Source: Sphingomonas carotinifaciens
GTDB taxonomy: Bacteria; Pseudomonadota; Alphaproteobacteria; Sphingomonadales; Sphingomonadaceae
NCBI RefSeq assembly: GCF_009789535.1
Contig: NZ_WSUT01000005.1
Coordinates: forward strand, 2,045,501 to 2,109,500
DNA: 64,000 nucleotides
Reading direction: 5' to 3'
This document shows, in pieces, positions 44,702 to 53,617 of this stretch; positions within the stretch are counted from its first letter, which is position 1, and each line of letters starts with the position of its first letter. The notes beneath the pieces were generated by a model. That model ran no database searches and was not told where the DNA came from. It worked only from the letters and a program-made list of their open reading frames with translations. A program made the position numbers and the translations under genes.

Positions 44702-44932
44702 ATGAAGACCGATACCCATCCCGACTACCACATGATCAAGGTCCAGATGACCGACGGCACTGTGTTCGAAACCCGCTCCACCTGGGGCAAGGAAGGCGAC
44801 ACGATGCAGCTCGACATCGACCCGCTGGCGCACCCCGCCTGGACCGGTGGCCGTGGCCAGATGCTGGACGCGGGCGGCCAGGTCGCACGCTTCAACAAGC
44901 GTTTCGGTGGTGGCCTGACGCTGCGCAAGTAA
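44702..44932 (+). CDS. rpmE: 50S ribosomal protein L31
   Basis: A 76-residue L31 with the conserved [20 protein letters not shown]-terminus and FNKRFGG C-terminal segment. It has no zinc-binding cysteines, as in the alphaproteobacterial long form. A CAGGAG Shine-Dalgarno lies 8 nt upstream. It is 100 bp after fabZ, so it probably has its own promoter, and is followed by a strong terminator. Confidence 0.96.
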   Translation: MKTDTHPDYHMIKVQMTDGTVFETRSTWGKEGDTMQLDIDPLAHPAWTGGRGQMLDAGGQVARFNKRFGGGLTLRK

Positions 44933-44955
44933 GCGCCAAGGTCGTACGCTTCGGG

Positions 44956-44996
44956 AATGGCCCGGCTTCCACGAGGAAGCCGGGCCATTTTTGTTT
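44956..44996 (+). terminator. Rho-independent terminator after rpmE
   Basis: A perfect 15-bp stem AATGGCCCGGCTTCC / GGAAGCCGGGCCATT with a 4-nt loop (44971-44974), followed by TTTTGTTT. It ends the operon direction 23 nt after the rpmE stop. Confidence 0.93.
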
Positions 44997-45009
44997 GCGG
45001 GCGGATCGG

Positions 45010-45771
45010 TCAGCGCACCCGTTTCACGAACAGGCGGCCGTCCGGGCGACGCTCGGTCTGGAAATTGGGTACGGCCTTGATGAGATCGGAAAGCTGGCGA
45101 AATCCGTAGTTGCGCGCGTCGAAGCTGGAGCGGTTCCCGGCCAGCTGGCCCATTGCAGAGAGGCTGACAAAGCCCCGATCGTCGCGCTTGACCGAGGTAT
45201 AGGCATCGATCAACAGCTTCAGCAAATCCTCGTCCACCGGGCGGACCGCGCTCTCGGTTGTTCGTGCCTCGATCGGGGGCGGCAGCGACTCGGACAACGG
45301 CACATCGGCGGGGGAGGGCTTGGGCCGCTCGGTCAGTGCGGTCACGTCGATGAAGCGGGTGCAGGCCTGTCGGAATGCCTCCGGCGTGCGCGAACTACCG
45401 AAGCCGTAGACGGGGATGCCATCCTGGCGGATGCGCATCGCCAGCGGCATGAAGTCGCTGTCCGAAGACATGATGCCGAACCCCTGAACCCGGCCGCGGA
45501 ACAGCAGGTCCATCGCGTCGATCGTCATCTTCATGTCGGTGGCGTTCTTGCCCTTGGTCAGGTCGAACTGCTGTTGCGGCTCGATGCCATGCTTGACCGA
45601 CATGTCGCGCCAGCCCTTCAGGCCGGGCTTGGACCAGTTGCCATAGGCCCGGCGGACGTTGACGGTGCCCAGTTCGGCCAGCACCGTCAGTACCGGATCA
45701 AGCGCGGACGGCGTGGCGTTGTCCGCATCGATCAGAAGCGCGATGTTACGCGCCGGTACGTCGTCCGCCAT
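45010..45771 (-). CDS. NYN domain ribonuclease-like protein with C-terminal LOTUS/OST-HTH domain
   Basis: A 253-residue protein. The N-terminal NYN (PIN-like) nuclease domain covers residues 8-150, with acidic motifs LLIDADNA (D15, D17), KNATDMKMTIDAMD and MSSDSDFMPLA. A Pro-rich linker follows (about 150-175). The C-terminus (about 185-253, FVSLSAMGQLAGNRSSF...GFRQLSDLIKAVPNFQ) fits an OST-HTH/LOTUS RNA-binding fold. Together this suggests an RNA-binding or RNA-cleaving regulator; the acidic set looks complete. No partner gene is obvious. It converges with rpmE. Confidence 0.83.
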   Translation of the reverse strand: MADDVPARNIALLIDADNATPSALDPVLTVLAELGTVNVRRAYGNWSKPGLKGWRDMSVKHGIEPQQQFDLTKGKNATDMKMTIDAMDLLFRGRVQGFGIMSSDSDFMPLAMRIRQDGIPVYGFGSSRTPEAFRQACTRFIDVTALTERPKPSPADVPLSESLPPPIEARTTESAVRPVDEDLLKLLIDAYTSVKRDDRGFVSLSAMGQLAGNRSSFDARNYGFRQLSDLIKAVPNFQTERRPDGRLFVKRVR

Positions 45772-45779
45772 GGCCGTCC

Positions 45780-46019
45780 TTATTCGTTGCCGCCCCGCCG
45801 ATCGGAGGGATAGGCCGTGTTGTTAGCAATCGCGCTTTCCTTTGTAACGCGGTCAGGTGCTTCGGGATCTTCGACCTCGCGGGTCAGGTCGTTCTGCGTC
45901 CCGACGTCCGTCGCAAGCCGGCCGCCTGCATGGCCGACTGCATCCGGCGAGCGATCGGCTGCGTCGATGATCGCGCTGTCGTCATGATCACGCGCGCTGG
46001 TCGTGCGGGGATTTTCCAT
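45780..46019 (-). CDS. Small acidic hypothetical protein
   Basis: A 79-residue protein with no recognised domain, rich in Asp, Ala, Arg and Thr and with no hydrophobic segment; likely disordered. An AGGAGAG Shine-Dalgarno sits 6 nt upstream of the ATG and it lies 8 nt ahead of the NYN gene on the same strand, so co-expression is likely. Codon use and position favour a real gene, but the function is unknown. Confidence 0.6.
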   Translation of the reverse strand: MENPRTTSARDHDDSAIIDAADRSPDAVGHAGGRLATDVGTQNDLTREVEDPEAPDRVTKESAIANNTAYPSDRRGGNE

Positions 46020-46073
46020 CGTCTCTCTCCTGTCGTTGCAAGGAGATAACCGGCGGTGGGACGGCCCCGTTCC

Positions 46074-46559
46074 TCAGGCCGCCGGGTAGGTGATGGCGAT
46101 GACCTCATATTCCCGCTCGCCCGCGGGCAGATGGACCCGGCGCAGATCGCCGATCGCGGCACCTCGCAGTGCACGGGCGATCGGCGCGTTCCATCCGATG
46201 CGGCCCCGGCCCGCTTCCGCCTCGTCGTCGCCGACCAGCGTGAGGATGCGTTCCTGATCGTCCTCGTCGACGATGGTGGCGGTAGCGCCGAACCAGATGC
46301 GCGTCCGGTCCTCCTGACGGACCGGGTCCACCACCTTGGCAGCCTTCATCCGCTTCGACAGCCAGCCGAGCCGCCGATCGATCTCGCGCAGCCTTTTGCG
46401 ACCATAGATATAGTCGCCATTCTCCGATCGATCGCCATTGCCCGCCGCCCAAGCGATGGTATCGACCAGCCGCGGCCGCTCGGTGCCGAACAGTTGCTCA
46501 TATTCGGCACGCAGCGCGGCGTACCCGGCCGGCGTGATGTAGTGGGGTCTGTCCGTCAC
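46074..46559 (-). CDS. greB: Transcription elongation factor GreB
   Basis: A 161-residue GreA/GreB factor that rescues backtracked RNA polymerase by stimulating transcript cleavage. The N-terminal coiled coil with the acidic tip region (GDRSENGDYIYGRKRLREIDRR, about residues 42-63) and the C-terminal FKBP-like domain (about 80-160) are present. The YIYGRKRLREIDRR segment is typical of GreB rather than GreA. Translation starts at GTG (46559). It follows the lytic transglycosylase gene by 11 nt on the same strand. Confidence 0.92.
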   Translation of the reverse strand: MTDRPHYITPAGYAALRAEYEQLFGTERPRLVDTIAWAAGNGDRSENGDYIYGRKRLREIDRRLGWLSKRMKAAKVVDPVRQEDRTRIWFGATATIVDEDDQERILTLVGDDEAEAGRGRIGWNAPIARALRGAAIGDLRRVHLPAGEREYEVIAITYPAA

Positions 46560-46570
46560 GGATCGCGCGA

Positions 46571-48592
46571 TCAGCCCGGCCGCCCGGACTTGCCCAGATA
46601 CCAGCTCAGCGGGGTCTTCGTGCCCCGGCTCTTGGCGCGCGCCGGGTTCATCAGATCGTACACCACCGCGTTTTCCAGCACACGCTGCACGTAATTGCGC
46701 GTTTCCATGTACGGAATCTGCTCGATCCAGTCGACGATGTCGATTGCTCCGGTACGCGGGTCACCGTTCTGGCGCAGCCACTTGTTCACGTTGCCGCCGC
46801 CGGCATTATAGGCCGCGATCGCCAGCGGATAGCTGCCGTAATTGCCGAAAATCCGCTCGAAATAGCTGGAGCCGAGCTGGATCGACAGGTTGGGGTCGGT
46901 GGTCAGCGCCGCGGGGGAGTAGGACAGGCCGATCTTGCCCGACTGTTCGGCGGCGGTGGCGGGCATCAACTGCATCAGCCCGCGCGCGCCGGCATGGCTG
47001 ACCGCGGCACGATCGAACTGGCTTTCCTGGCGCGCGATGGCGTGAATCAGCGTCCAGTTGCCTTCATAGCCCTGCGGCACCGGTACGGTGGGGAAGCCGG
47101 CGGCAGAATAATCGGTCAGGCCGTTCTGCATCGCGCTGCGTCCGACCATGACGGCCAGGTCCGGCCTTCCGATCTGCCGCGACAGGTCGGCGGCGAGCCA
47201 GTGATCGGTTTCCGTCGTCGCATCGGCTGCGATCTGGCGGACGAATGCGCTTTGATCCTGATATTGGCCGATCTGGCCCAGGAAGCGGGCTGCGCGCACC
47301 ACCTCGCGATTGGCGAAGGCTTGTTGGACCGCGGGGGCAATCGCCGGCGCGGCGATGGCCGGCGGCGCCGTCAAGGGCTGACCGGTGCGCTCCAGCGACA
47401 ACTGGCCGTAGAACTGATCGCGATAACCGGCTGCCTGAGCGTAGAACGCCGCGGCTTCGCTGGTGCGACCGGCGGCCTCGGCCGCGCGACCCGCCCAGTA
47501 AAAGCCCTTGGCGCGGGTCTGCGGCGACTGGCTGCCCCGGCCATAGCGTTCGAACAGCACCATCGCGTCGGCGGGACGGTTCAGCTTCATCGCCGTCTGC
47601 CCACCCAGCCATACCAGGCTGGTATAATCGTCGCGCTCGCCATAGGGCTTGGTCGAGACGTCGGTGCCGGCGGGATAGGCGTCGTCCACCTGCCGCGCGA
47701 TGTCATAGGCGATCTGCAACTGGTTGTCCGCAGCGGCCGCGCGTGCGTTGACGAGCAGTGCCTCATACCATTTCTCGACATTGCCCGGCCGGCTGGCGAG
47801 CGTGCGCGGGCGGGCAAGCCAGCCGCGGGCAGTGGGGCTGGCGCCGCTGTTGCGCAACCATGTCGCGCGGTCCGCGATGTAGCCGGGATCATTGGCGTAG
47901 AGCGCCTGTGTCGAGGCCGACAGGTTGGACGCGTTGGCGGCATTGGTGCGAAAGGCCAGCCGCGCCTCGAAGATCGGGCGCTTGGCCGTGCTGGTGAAGC
48001 CGATCTGGCGGGCGGCAACGCTGGTCGCGCCTTGCCACAGCAGCGCATCCATCCGCTGGTCGTGATCGTCGGGTGTCAGCGCGCTGCCGAAGCTGGACAG
48101 GACCAGGGCCTCGTCGGTCGGGGAAAGCGGACCACGGCGCCATGCGGTGCGTGCGGCCTGCGCTGCCTCCGCACTAGCGCCCGTCGCTTGCAATGCACGG
48201 GCGAAGGCGACGCCACCGGCGGCACTTTGTGGCGGGAAGCGCCGGAAATAGGCGACGATATTGGCAGGCGCCGCGGTGAAGTTCGCCGCCTGCCGCTCCG
48301 CTGCGCGCCGGTTGCTCGTCTCGCCCGGCCAGCCGGGATGCGCCATCAGGAAGCCGGCATAGCTGTCGAAGGGCAGCGAATCGGTCTGTTGCAGCGCGCG
48401 CCATTGCGCGAGTGCCGCGGCGATCGTGCCATCGGCGGGCATTGCGCTGGCGGTCTGGGCACTGGGCGGCATGTTCGCCATCTGCGTGCGGTAGCGGTCG
48501 AGCTGATCCTGCGACTGGCTGTTCTGTTGGGGAGGAAGGGCCACGCCGGCAAAGGCCGCCAGCATCATCACGGGTTTCAAAGCAGTCACCAT
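46571..48592 (-). CDS. Soluble lytic murein transglycosylase (Slt70-like)
   Basis: A 673-residue exported enzyme: signal-like N-terminus (VTALKPVMMLAAFAGVALP), a long alpha-helical superhelix of TPR-like repeats (about residues 60-500), and a C-terminal SLT catalytic domain. Motifs are QESQFDRAAVSHAGARGLMQ with catalytic E523, LSIQLGSSYFERIFGNYG and AIAAYNAGGGNV. It cleaves peptidoglycan glycan strands to 1,6-anhydro ends. The ATG at 48592 gives the proper signal peptide. It is divergent from dapA and upstream of greB. Confidence 0.92.
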   Translation of the reverse strand: MVTALKPVMMLAAFAGVALPPQQNSQSQDQLDRYRTQMANMPPSAQTASAMPADGTIAAALAQWRALQQTDSLPFDSYAGFLMAHPGWPGETSNRRAAERQAANFTAAPANIVAYFRRFPPQSAAGGVAFARALQATGASAEAAQAARTAWRRGPLSPTDEALVLSSFGSALTPDDHDQRMDALLWQGATSVAARQIGFTSTAKRPIFEARLAFRTNAANASNLSASTQALYANDPGYIADRATWLRNSGASPTARGWLARPRTLASRPGNVEKWYEALLVNARAAAADNQLQIAYDIARQVDDAYPAGTDVSTKPYGERDDYTSLVWLGGQTAMKLNRPADAMVLFERYGRGSQSPQTRAKGFYWAGRAAEAAGRTSEAAAFYAQAAGYRDQFYGQLSLERTGQPLTAPPAIAAPAIAPAVQQAFANREVVRAARFLGQIGQYQDQSAFVRQIAADATTETDHWLAADLSRQIGRPDLAVMVGRSAMQNGLTDYSAAGFPTVPVPQGYEGNWTLIHAIARQESQFDRAAVSHAGARGLMQLMPATAAEQSGKIGLSYSPAALTTDPNLSIQLGSSYFERIFGNYGSYPLAIAAYNAGGGNVNKWLRQNGDPRTGAIDIVDWIEQIPYMETRNYVQRVLENAVVYDLMNPARAKSRGTKTPLSWYLGKSGRPG

Positions 48593-48671
48593 GCTGGACA
48601 GAATAAGGCCCCGACCCGTACATGTCCTGAACAAATTGGCCCATCAGTGCAGCAGGAGCACATTTTCTTCC

Positions 48672-49571
48672 ATGTTCTCAGGATCGATTCCCGCACTGGT
48701 GACGCCGTTCGCGGACACGGGCGACCATGTTGGTGGCGCGTTTGACGAGGGGGTGTTTCGGGCCTTTGTCGAGTGGCAGATCGAGCAGGGGTCGACCGCG
48801 CTGGTCGCGTGCGGGACGACGGGCGAGGCGGCGACCATGCCCAAGGACGAGCATTTCCGGGTGGTGCGGGCCTGTGTCGAGCAGGCGGCGGGGCGGGTGC
48901 CGGTGATCGCGGGCGCCGGTTCGAACGACACGGGCGTGGCGGCGGCCAATCTTCAGGCGGCCAAGGACGCAGGAGCGGACGCCGCGCTGATGGTGCCGCC
49001 CTATTACAACCGGCCGAGTCAGGAGGGGATCGCACGCCACTTCGCGGTGCTCGCCGAGCGGTCGCCGCTGCCGATCGTGCTCTACAATGTGCCCGGCCGC
49101 ACCGTGACCGATATCCAGCCGGCGACGCTTGTCCGCATCGTATCTGCCGCGCCGGAGGTCTTTGTCGGCGTGAAGGACGCCAGCGGCGCGCTCGCCCGCG
49201 TGTCGCAACACCGCGCCGGTCTGGGCGAGGGCTTCTGCCAGTTGTCGGGCAACGACGATCTGGCGCTGGCGTTCAACGCCATGGGCGGGGTGGGGTGCAT
49301 CTCGGTCACCGCCAATGTCGCGCCGCGCCTGTGCGCGGATTTCCAGGCGGCCTGTGCAGCCGGAGACGGGGCGCGGGCCTTGGCGCTGCATGACAAGCTG
49401 TTCCCGCTGCACGACGCGATGTTCACCGATGCCTCGCCGGGGCCGGTGAAGTACGCATTGTCGCGCGTGTGGCCTGACATGCCGATGGGCCTGCGTTTGC
49501 CGATGACCTGGCCGTCGGACGCTGCCCGTGCAGCGGTTGACGCCGCGTTGGCGCATGCGGGGTTGGTGTAA
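48672..49571 (+). CDS. dapA: 4-hydroxy-tetrahydrodipicolinate synthase
   Basis: A 299-residue TIM-barrel enzyme that condenses pyruvate with aspartate semialdehyde on the way to lysine and diaminopimelate. Catalytic residues are Thr49-Thr50 (GTTGEA), Tyr138 (YNVPGR) and the Schiff-base Lys168 (VGVKDASG). The ATG at 48672 gives the standard MFSGSIPALVTPF N-terminus; the open frame upstream is not used. Its divergent neighbour makes use of the same end product, peptidoglycan. Confidence 0.96.
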   Translation: MFSGSIPALVTPFADTGDHVGGAFDEGVFRAFVEWQIEQGSTALVACGTTGEAATMPKDEHFRVVRACVEQAAGRVPVIAGAGSNDTGVAAANLQAAKDAGADAALMVPPYYNRPSQEGIARHFAVLAERSPLPIVLYNVPGRTVTDIQPATLVRIVSAAPEVFVGVKDASGALARVSQHRAGLGEGFCQLSGNDDLALAFNAMGGVGCISVTANVAPRLCADFQAACAAGDGARALALHDKLFPLHDAMFTDASPGPVKYALSRVWPDMPMGLRLPMTWPSDAARAAVDAALAHAGLV

Positions 49572-49584
49572 GGCAGGATTGTTG

Positions 49585-49797
49585 GTTCACGCGAAGACGC
49601 GAAGCCGCGAAGAAGAAGTTATGTGTTCACGCGGAGACGCGGAGACGCGGAGAGTGGCACTAGCGGCCCCTGCGGCGTGTCCTCTCGATCGGGAGACGAT
49701 CGCGGACGTCGACGAGGATCGGGAGCCTTCGGCTCGAGATATTCCGCGCCTCCGCGTGAATACATCTTCTTCGCGTCTTCGCGCCTTCGCGTGAACA
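49585..49797. repeat. Long inverted repeat built from CGCGAAGACGCGAAG-type units
   Basis: The 306-bp gap after dapA holds no confident gene. Its left side has GTTCACGCGAAGACGCGAAG and then GTTCACGCGGAGACGCGGAG (49585-49650). Its right side holds the reverse complements, CTCCGCGTGAA and CTTCGCGTGAAC (49750-49796), enclosing about 90 bp. The two left units are diverged copies of one another. Short frames through it are low-complexity and probably not expressed. It resembles mobile palindromic repeats of sphingomonads. Confidence 0.7.
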
Positions 49798-49877
49798 AAA
49801 CTTCTACGAACGCGCCATCATCCCGCCCAAATCATAGCGCAGCCTGCGCAACATCACAGGGACGGGAGACCCATGCG

Positions 49878-50180
49878 ATGTTGCCCACGCTGCTGTTCGG
49901 CCTGCAAGCGGTGTCCGGCCCGGTGCTGCCCGTGCCGAAGGTCCTGCGCGCCGCGCCGGGCTGCGACCGATCGGCGGACGGGGACGAGGTCGTCGTGTGC
50001 GCCCGCACCGATCAGCCCGATCGCCTGAAACCGGTGCCCGAGCGCTACACCGAGCCGACCCTCCCCAAGGCGGAGGTCCGCGTGTTCGGCAATGCCAAGC
50101 TGTCCGCCGAAACCGAACAGGCCGGCGTTGGCGGTTTTCCCAGCAACCGGGCGATGATGCGGCTGAAAATCCCGTTCTGA
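49878..50180 (+). CDS. Small secreted or membrane-associated protein of unknown function
   Basis: A 100-residue protein. The N-terminus ([22 protein letters not shown]) is mildly hydrophobic, perhaps a signal peptide. The segment [31 protein letters not shown] has a Cys pair pattern that I recognise from short sphingomonad proteins of unknown function. The C-terminus ends [10 protein letters not shown]. The ATG at 49878 is chosen because the upstream frame runs into the inverted repeat. It is followed by smpB after 62 bp. Confidence 0.55.
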   Translation: MLPTLLFGLQAVSGPVLPVPKVLRAAPGCDRSADGDEVVVCARTDQPDRLKPVPERYTEPTLPKAEVRVFGNAKLSAETEQAGVGGFPSNRAMMRLKIPF

Positions 50181-50242
50181 TCCCGCCCCGTGTCGCGCGC
50201 CCGCTTTTCACGAGGCCTGCGACCGCCTACATCCCCGGTCCC

Positions 50243-50722
50243 ATGCGTCCCAAACCCCGTACCTTCGACAAGAAGAAGATCGTTGCCGAGAACCGGCGCG
50301 CCCGCTTCGATTATGCCATCGACACGACGTACGAGGCAGGCATCGCCCTGACCGGTACGGAGGTGAAGTCGCTCCGTTTCGGCGAAGGCTCGATCGCGGA
50401 GTCCTATGCCGAGGTGAAGGGCAGCGAGGTGTGGCTGATCAACAGCAACGTGCCCGAATTCAGCCATGGCAACCGCTTCAATCATGAAGCGAAGCGCCCG
50501 CGTAAACTCCTCCTTCACGAGCGGGAGATCAACAAGCTCCACGGGGCGGTCGCGCGCGAGGGGATGACCCTGGTGCCGCTGACCGTATATTTCAATTCGC
50601 AAGGACGCGCCAAGGTGGAACTGGCACTGGCCAAGGGCAAGAAGGCGCACGACAAGCGCGAAACGATCAAGGAGCGCGACTGGAAGCGCGAGCAGGGCCG
50701 TATCCTGCGCGACCGGGGCTGA
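50243..50722 (+). CDS. smpB: SsrA-binding protein SmpB
   Basis: A 159-residue SmpB, which carries tmRNA to stalled ribosomes for trans-translation. It has the [24 protein letters not shown] start, [22 protein letters not shown] (near residues 38-59), [20 protein letters not shown] stretch, and the basic C-terminal helix ending GRILRDRG. The tmRNA gene itself is not in the window. Its stop overlaps the start of the DUF2062 gene by 1 nt. Confidence 0.96.
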   Translation: MRPKPRTFDKKKIVAENRRARFDYAIDTTYEAGIALTGTEVKSLRFGEGSIAESYAEVKGSEVWLINSNVPEFSHGNRFNHEAKRPRKLLLHEREINKLHGAVAREGMTLVPLTVYFNSQGRAKVELALAKGKKAHDKRETIKERDWKREQGRILRDRG

Positions 50723-51306
50723 TGGCCAGCGCGGCGCCCACCATGTGGTCCCGCACCGTCGCGTGGATGCGGCGCAACATGCCGACGCGCGACAGCATGG
50801 AGCAGAGCCGCCTGCTCCGCCCCGTCGCTCACCGCGTGCTGGCGCCCGAACTGTGGCGCTTCACCCGCCGGTCGGTGCCGCGCGGCGTGGCGCTGGGCAT
50901 GGTGGCGGGGTTCCTGTTCCCGGTCGCACAGATCGCCATCGCCGCCCTGTTCGCGCTGCCGGCCCGTGCAAATGTGCCGGTCGCGGCGCTGACCACCTTT
51001 ATCACCAATCCGCTGACCACCCCGATCCTGTGGTACATCGCCTATCAGATCGGGCATTGGCTGCTTCGCACGGACACGCCGCTGATCGCGCAGCCGGTGG
51101 CGGAAACCGCGACCGGCTGGCTGCAATGGGCGACCGGCGCGTTCCACTGGCTGTGGGAGCAGGGGCCGGCCTTTGGCCTGGGGCTGTGCGTGCTGACCGC
51201 GGCGTGCGCGATACTGGGCTATGCCGGCACCGCGCTCGGCTGGCGTCTGTGGATCGCGCACAAATGGCGGGTGCGCCACCGTTTGGGCCATCGCTGCGGA
51301 AAATAA
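50722..51306 (+). CDS. DUF2062 domain membrane protein
   Basis: A 194-residue inner-membrane protein of the DUF2062 family. The RRSVPRGVALGMVAGFLFPVAQI segment near residues 49-71 and FITNPLTTPILWYIAYQIGHWLL near 93-115 define the domain. Two or three membrane helices flank a middle loop. Its ATG overlaps the smpB stop (TGATG), so it is probably co-translated with smpB. Function is unknown. Confidence 0.88.
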   Translation: MASAAPTMWSRTVAWMRRNMPTRDSMEQSRLLRPVAHRVLAPELWRFTRRSVPRGVALGMVAGFLFPVAQIAIAALFALPARANVPVAALTTFITNPLTTPILWYIAYQIGHWLLRTDTPLIAQPVAETATGWLQWATGAFHWLWEQGPAFGLGLCVLTAACAILGYAGTALGWRLWIAHKWRVRHRLGHRCGK

Positions 51307-51398
51307 GGTCGCAAGCCTTGCCGTAAATCTATTGGAGCGGCCGTGCTACCCGGTTAGAACACGCAGCATCGAAGCGCCTTCATGTAAAAGGACCGTTG

Positions 51399-53465
51399 AT
51401 GCGTACGTCGATTCTCGTCGCCTGCCTGCTCGCCTCTACTGCCGCATTCGCACAAAGCCAGACCAACCAGACCCGCACCGTGGGCAAGGCAGCGACCGGC
51501 CCGGTCGCCCCTGCCAGCGCGAACAAGCCGCAGATCGGCGACTTTGGCTTCGACATGGCCGGCCGTGACCTGAGCGTGAAGCCGGGCACCGACTTCTTCG
51601 ATCATTCCAGCGGCACCTGGTACAAGGCGACCGAGATCCCCGCGGATCGCTCGTCCTATGGCATGTTCCACGTTCTCCAGGACCTGTCGCTGGAGCGGAC
51701 GCGGACCATCCTCGACGAAGCGGCCAAGCGTCCGGGCGACAAGGTCGGTGATTTCTACACCAGCTTCATGGACGAGGCGGCGGTGAACGCAAAGGGCGTC
51801 GCCCCCGTCAAGCCGATGATCGCCACGCTGGCCGGCGCCAAGGACAAGACCGCGCTGGTGCAGGCGATGGCCGCACTCCAGCGGCAGGGCGTCGGCGGTC
51901 TGTTCGGTACCTATGTCGGCCAGGACGACAAGGCGCCCGACACCTATATCGTCAGCTTCGGCCAGTCGGGCCTCGGCCTGCCCGATCGCGACTATTATCT
52001 GAAGGACGATGCCAAGCTGGCGGCGATCCGCACCGCATACCAGGCCTATCTGGCGCAGATGCTGACGCTGGCGGGCGAGCCGAACGCGCAGGCACGCGCC
52101 GCCGCCGTGTTCAACCTGGAAAAGGCGATCGCGACCGCGCACTGGACGCGCATCGAGAGCCGCGACGCGGACAAGACCTACAACAAGTGGACCGCGGCCG
52201 ATTTCGCCGCCAAGGCGCCGGGCTTCCCCTGGGCGCAGTATATGACCGCGCTCGGCACCGCCAACCGCCCGGCCTATCTGGTGGCGCAACCCAGCGCGGT
52301 CACCGGCGAGGCGAAGGCCTTTGCCGATGCGCCGCTGCCGGTCCTCAAGGACTTTGCGACGCTGAAGGTGCTGCGCGCCTATGCGCCCTATCTGTCGACC
52401 AATTTCGACAAGGCGAACTTCGCTTTCTACGGCACCACTCTGTCGGGCACGCCCGAGCAGCAGGTCCGCTGGAAGCGCGGCGTCAGCCTGGTGTCGGGCG
52501 GCATGGGCGAGGCGATCGGCCAGCAATATGTGGCGAAGTATTTCCCGCCGGAATCGAAGGCGGCGGCCGACGATCTGGTGAAGAACGTCATCGCCGCGAT
52601 GGGTGAGCGGCTGCGCAATCTGGAATGGATGGCCCCCGAGACCAAGACGAAGGCGCTGGCCAAGCTCGCCGCCTTCACGCCCAAGATCGGCTATCCCGAC
52701 CAGTGGCGCGATTATTCGGCGCTGCAGATCCGCCGCGACGATCTGGTCGGCAATGTCGCGCGCTCCAACGCGTTCGAATATCAGCGCGACCTGAACAAGC
52801 TCGGCAAGCCGATCGACCGTGCCGAATGGTTCATGACGCCGATGACCATCAACGCCTATGCCAACCCGACGATGAACGAGATCGTCTTCCCGGCCGCGAT
52901 CCTCCAGCCGCCCTTCTTCGATCCGAAGGCGGATCCGGCGGTGAATTACGGCGGCATCGGCGCGGTGATCGGTCACGAGATCAGCCATCATTTCGACGAT
53001 CAGGGCCGCAAGTACGACGCGACCGGCAAGCTGACCGACTGGTGGACGCCGCAGGATGTGGAGCGCTTCAAGAGCTTCACGGACAAGCTGGTCGCGCAAT
53101 ATGACGCCTATGAGCCGATCCCCGGCCAGCATGTGCAGGGCGGACTGACGCTGGGCGAGAACATCGCCGATCTCGCCGGCCTGACCGTGGCGCTGGATGC
53201 GTATCACAAGTCGCTGGGCGGCAAGCCGGCGCCGGTGATCGACGGCACGACGGGCGACCAGCGCTTCTATTATGGCTGGGCGCAGGTGTGGCGCACCAAG
53301 TTCCGCGAGCCCGCGCTGCGCCAGGCGCTGCTCTCCGACCCGCATGCACCGGGCCATCAGCGCGTGCTGACCGTGCGCAACCTAGACCCGTGGTATGCTT
53401 CGTTCGACGTGAAGCCGGGCACGGCGCTGTTCCTGACGCCCGAACAGCGCGTCCGCATCTGGTAA
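51399..53465 (+). CDS. M13 family metallopeptidase (PepO/neprilysin-like), exported
   Basis: A 688-residue zinc peptidase with signal peptide (MRTSILVACLLASTAAFA). The zinc motif is H526-E-I-S-H530 (VIGHEISHHFDDQG) with the third ligand E587 in GENIADLAG. The substrate-binding NAYAN motif lies earlier (TINAYANPTMNEIVFPAAIL), and the C-terminal part is complete. It should cut short peptides in the periplasm or cell surface. Another exported peptidase (M1) lies at 30182, suggesting peptide scavenging capacity. Confidence 0.95.
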   Translation: MRTSILVACLLASTAAFAQSQTNQTRTVGKAATGPVAPASANKPQIGDFGFDMAGRDLSVKPGTDFFDHSSGTWYKATEIPADRSSYGMFHVLQDLSLERTRTILDEAAKRPGDKVGDFYTSFMDEAAVNAKGVAPVKPMIATLAGAKDKTALVQAMAALQRQGVGGLFGTYVGQDDKAPDTYIVSFGQSGLGLPDRDYYLKDDAKLAAIRTAYQAYLAQMLTLAGEPNAQARAAAVFNLEKAIATAHWTRIESRDADKTYNKWTAADFAAKAPGFPWAQYMTALGTANRPAYLVAQPSAVTGEAKAFADAPLPVLKDFATLKVLRAYAPYLSTNFDKANFAFYGTTLSGTPEQQVRWKRGVSLVSGGMGEAIGQQYVAKYFPPESKAAADDLVKNVIAAMGERLRNLEWMAPETKTKALAKLAAFTPKIGYPDQWRDYSALQIRRDDLVGNVARSNAFEYQRDLNKLGKPIDRAEWFMTPMTINAYANPTMNEIVFPAAILQPPFFDPKADPAVNYGGIGAVIGHEISHHFDDQGRKYDATGKLTDWWTPQDVERFKSFTDKLVAQYDAYEPIPGQHVQGGLTLGENIADLAGLTVALDAYHKSLGGKPAPVIDGTTGDQRFYYGWAQVWRTKFREPALRQALLSDPHAPGHQRVLTVRNLDPWYASFDVKPGTALFLTPEQRVRIW

Positions 53466-53470
53466 TGCCC

Positions 53471-53544
53471 GCACCCCTCTCCCTTTGGGGAGGGGGGTGA
53501 CTGGCGGGGCTGCCCGGCGGCGCCAGGCGCGGCGGGGCAGCCCC
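53471..53544. repeat. Palindromic elements after the M13 peptidase gene
   Basis: Two hairpins follow the stop codon. The first has arms ACCCCTCTCCC and GGGGAGGGGGGT (53473-53499 approx.), of the same CCCTCTCCCC family as 1352. The second is a perfect 10-bp stem GGGGCTGCCC / GGGCAGCCCC (53506-53515 and 53535-53544). Neither has a T-run; they may end or protect the peptidase mRNA. Confidence 0.6.
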
Positions 53545-53617
53545 GGCCTCTTCCGGCCCTACGGCTCTACGCCGTTCGCGCTTGACCGGCATCCTTCGCC
53601 ATCGGAAGACATAATCC

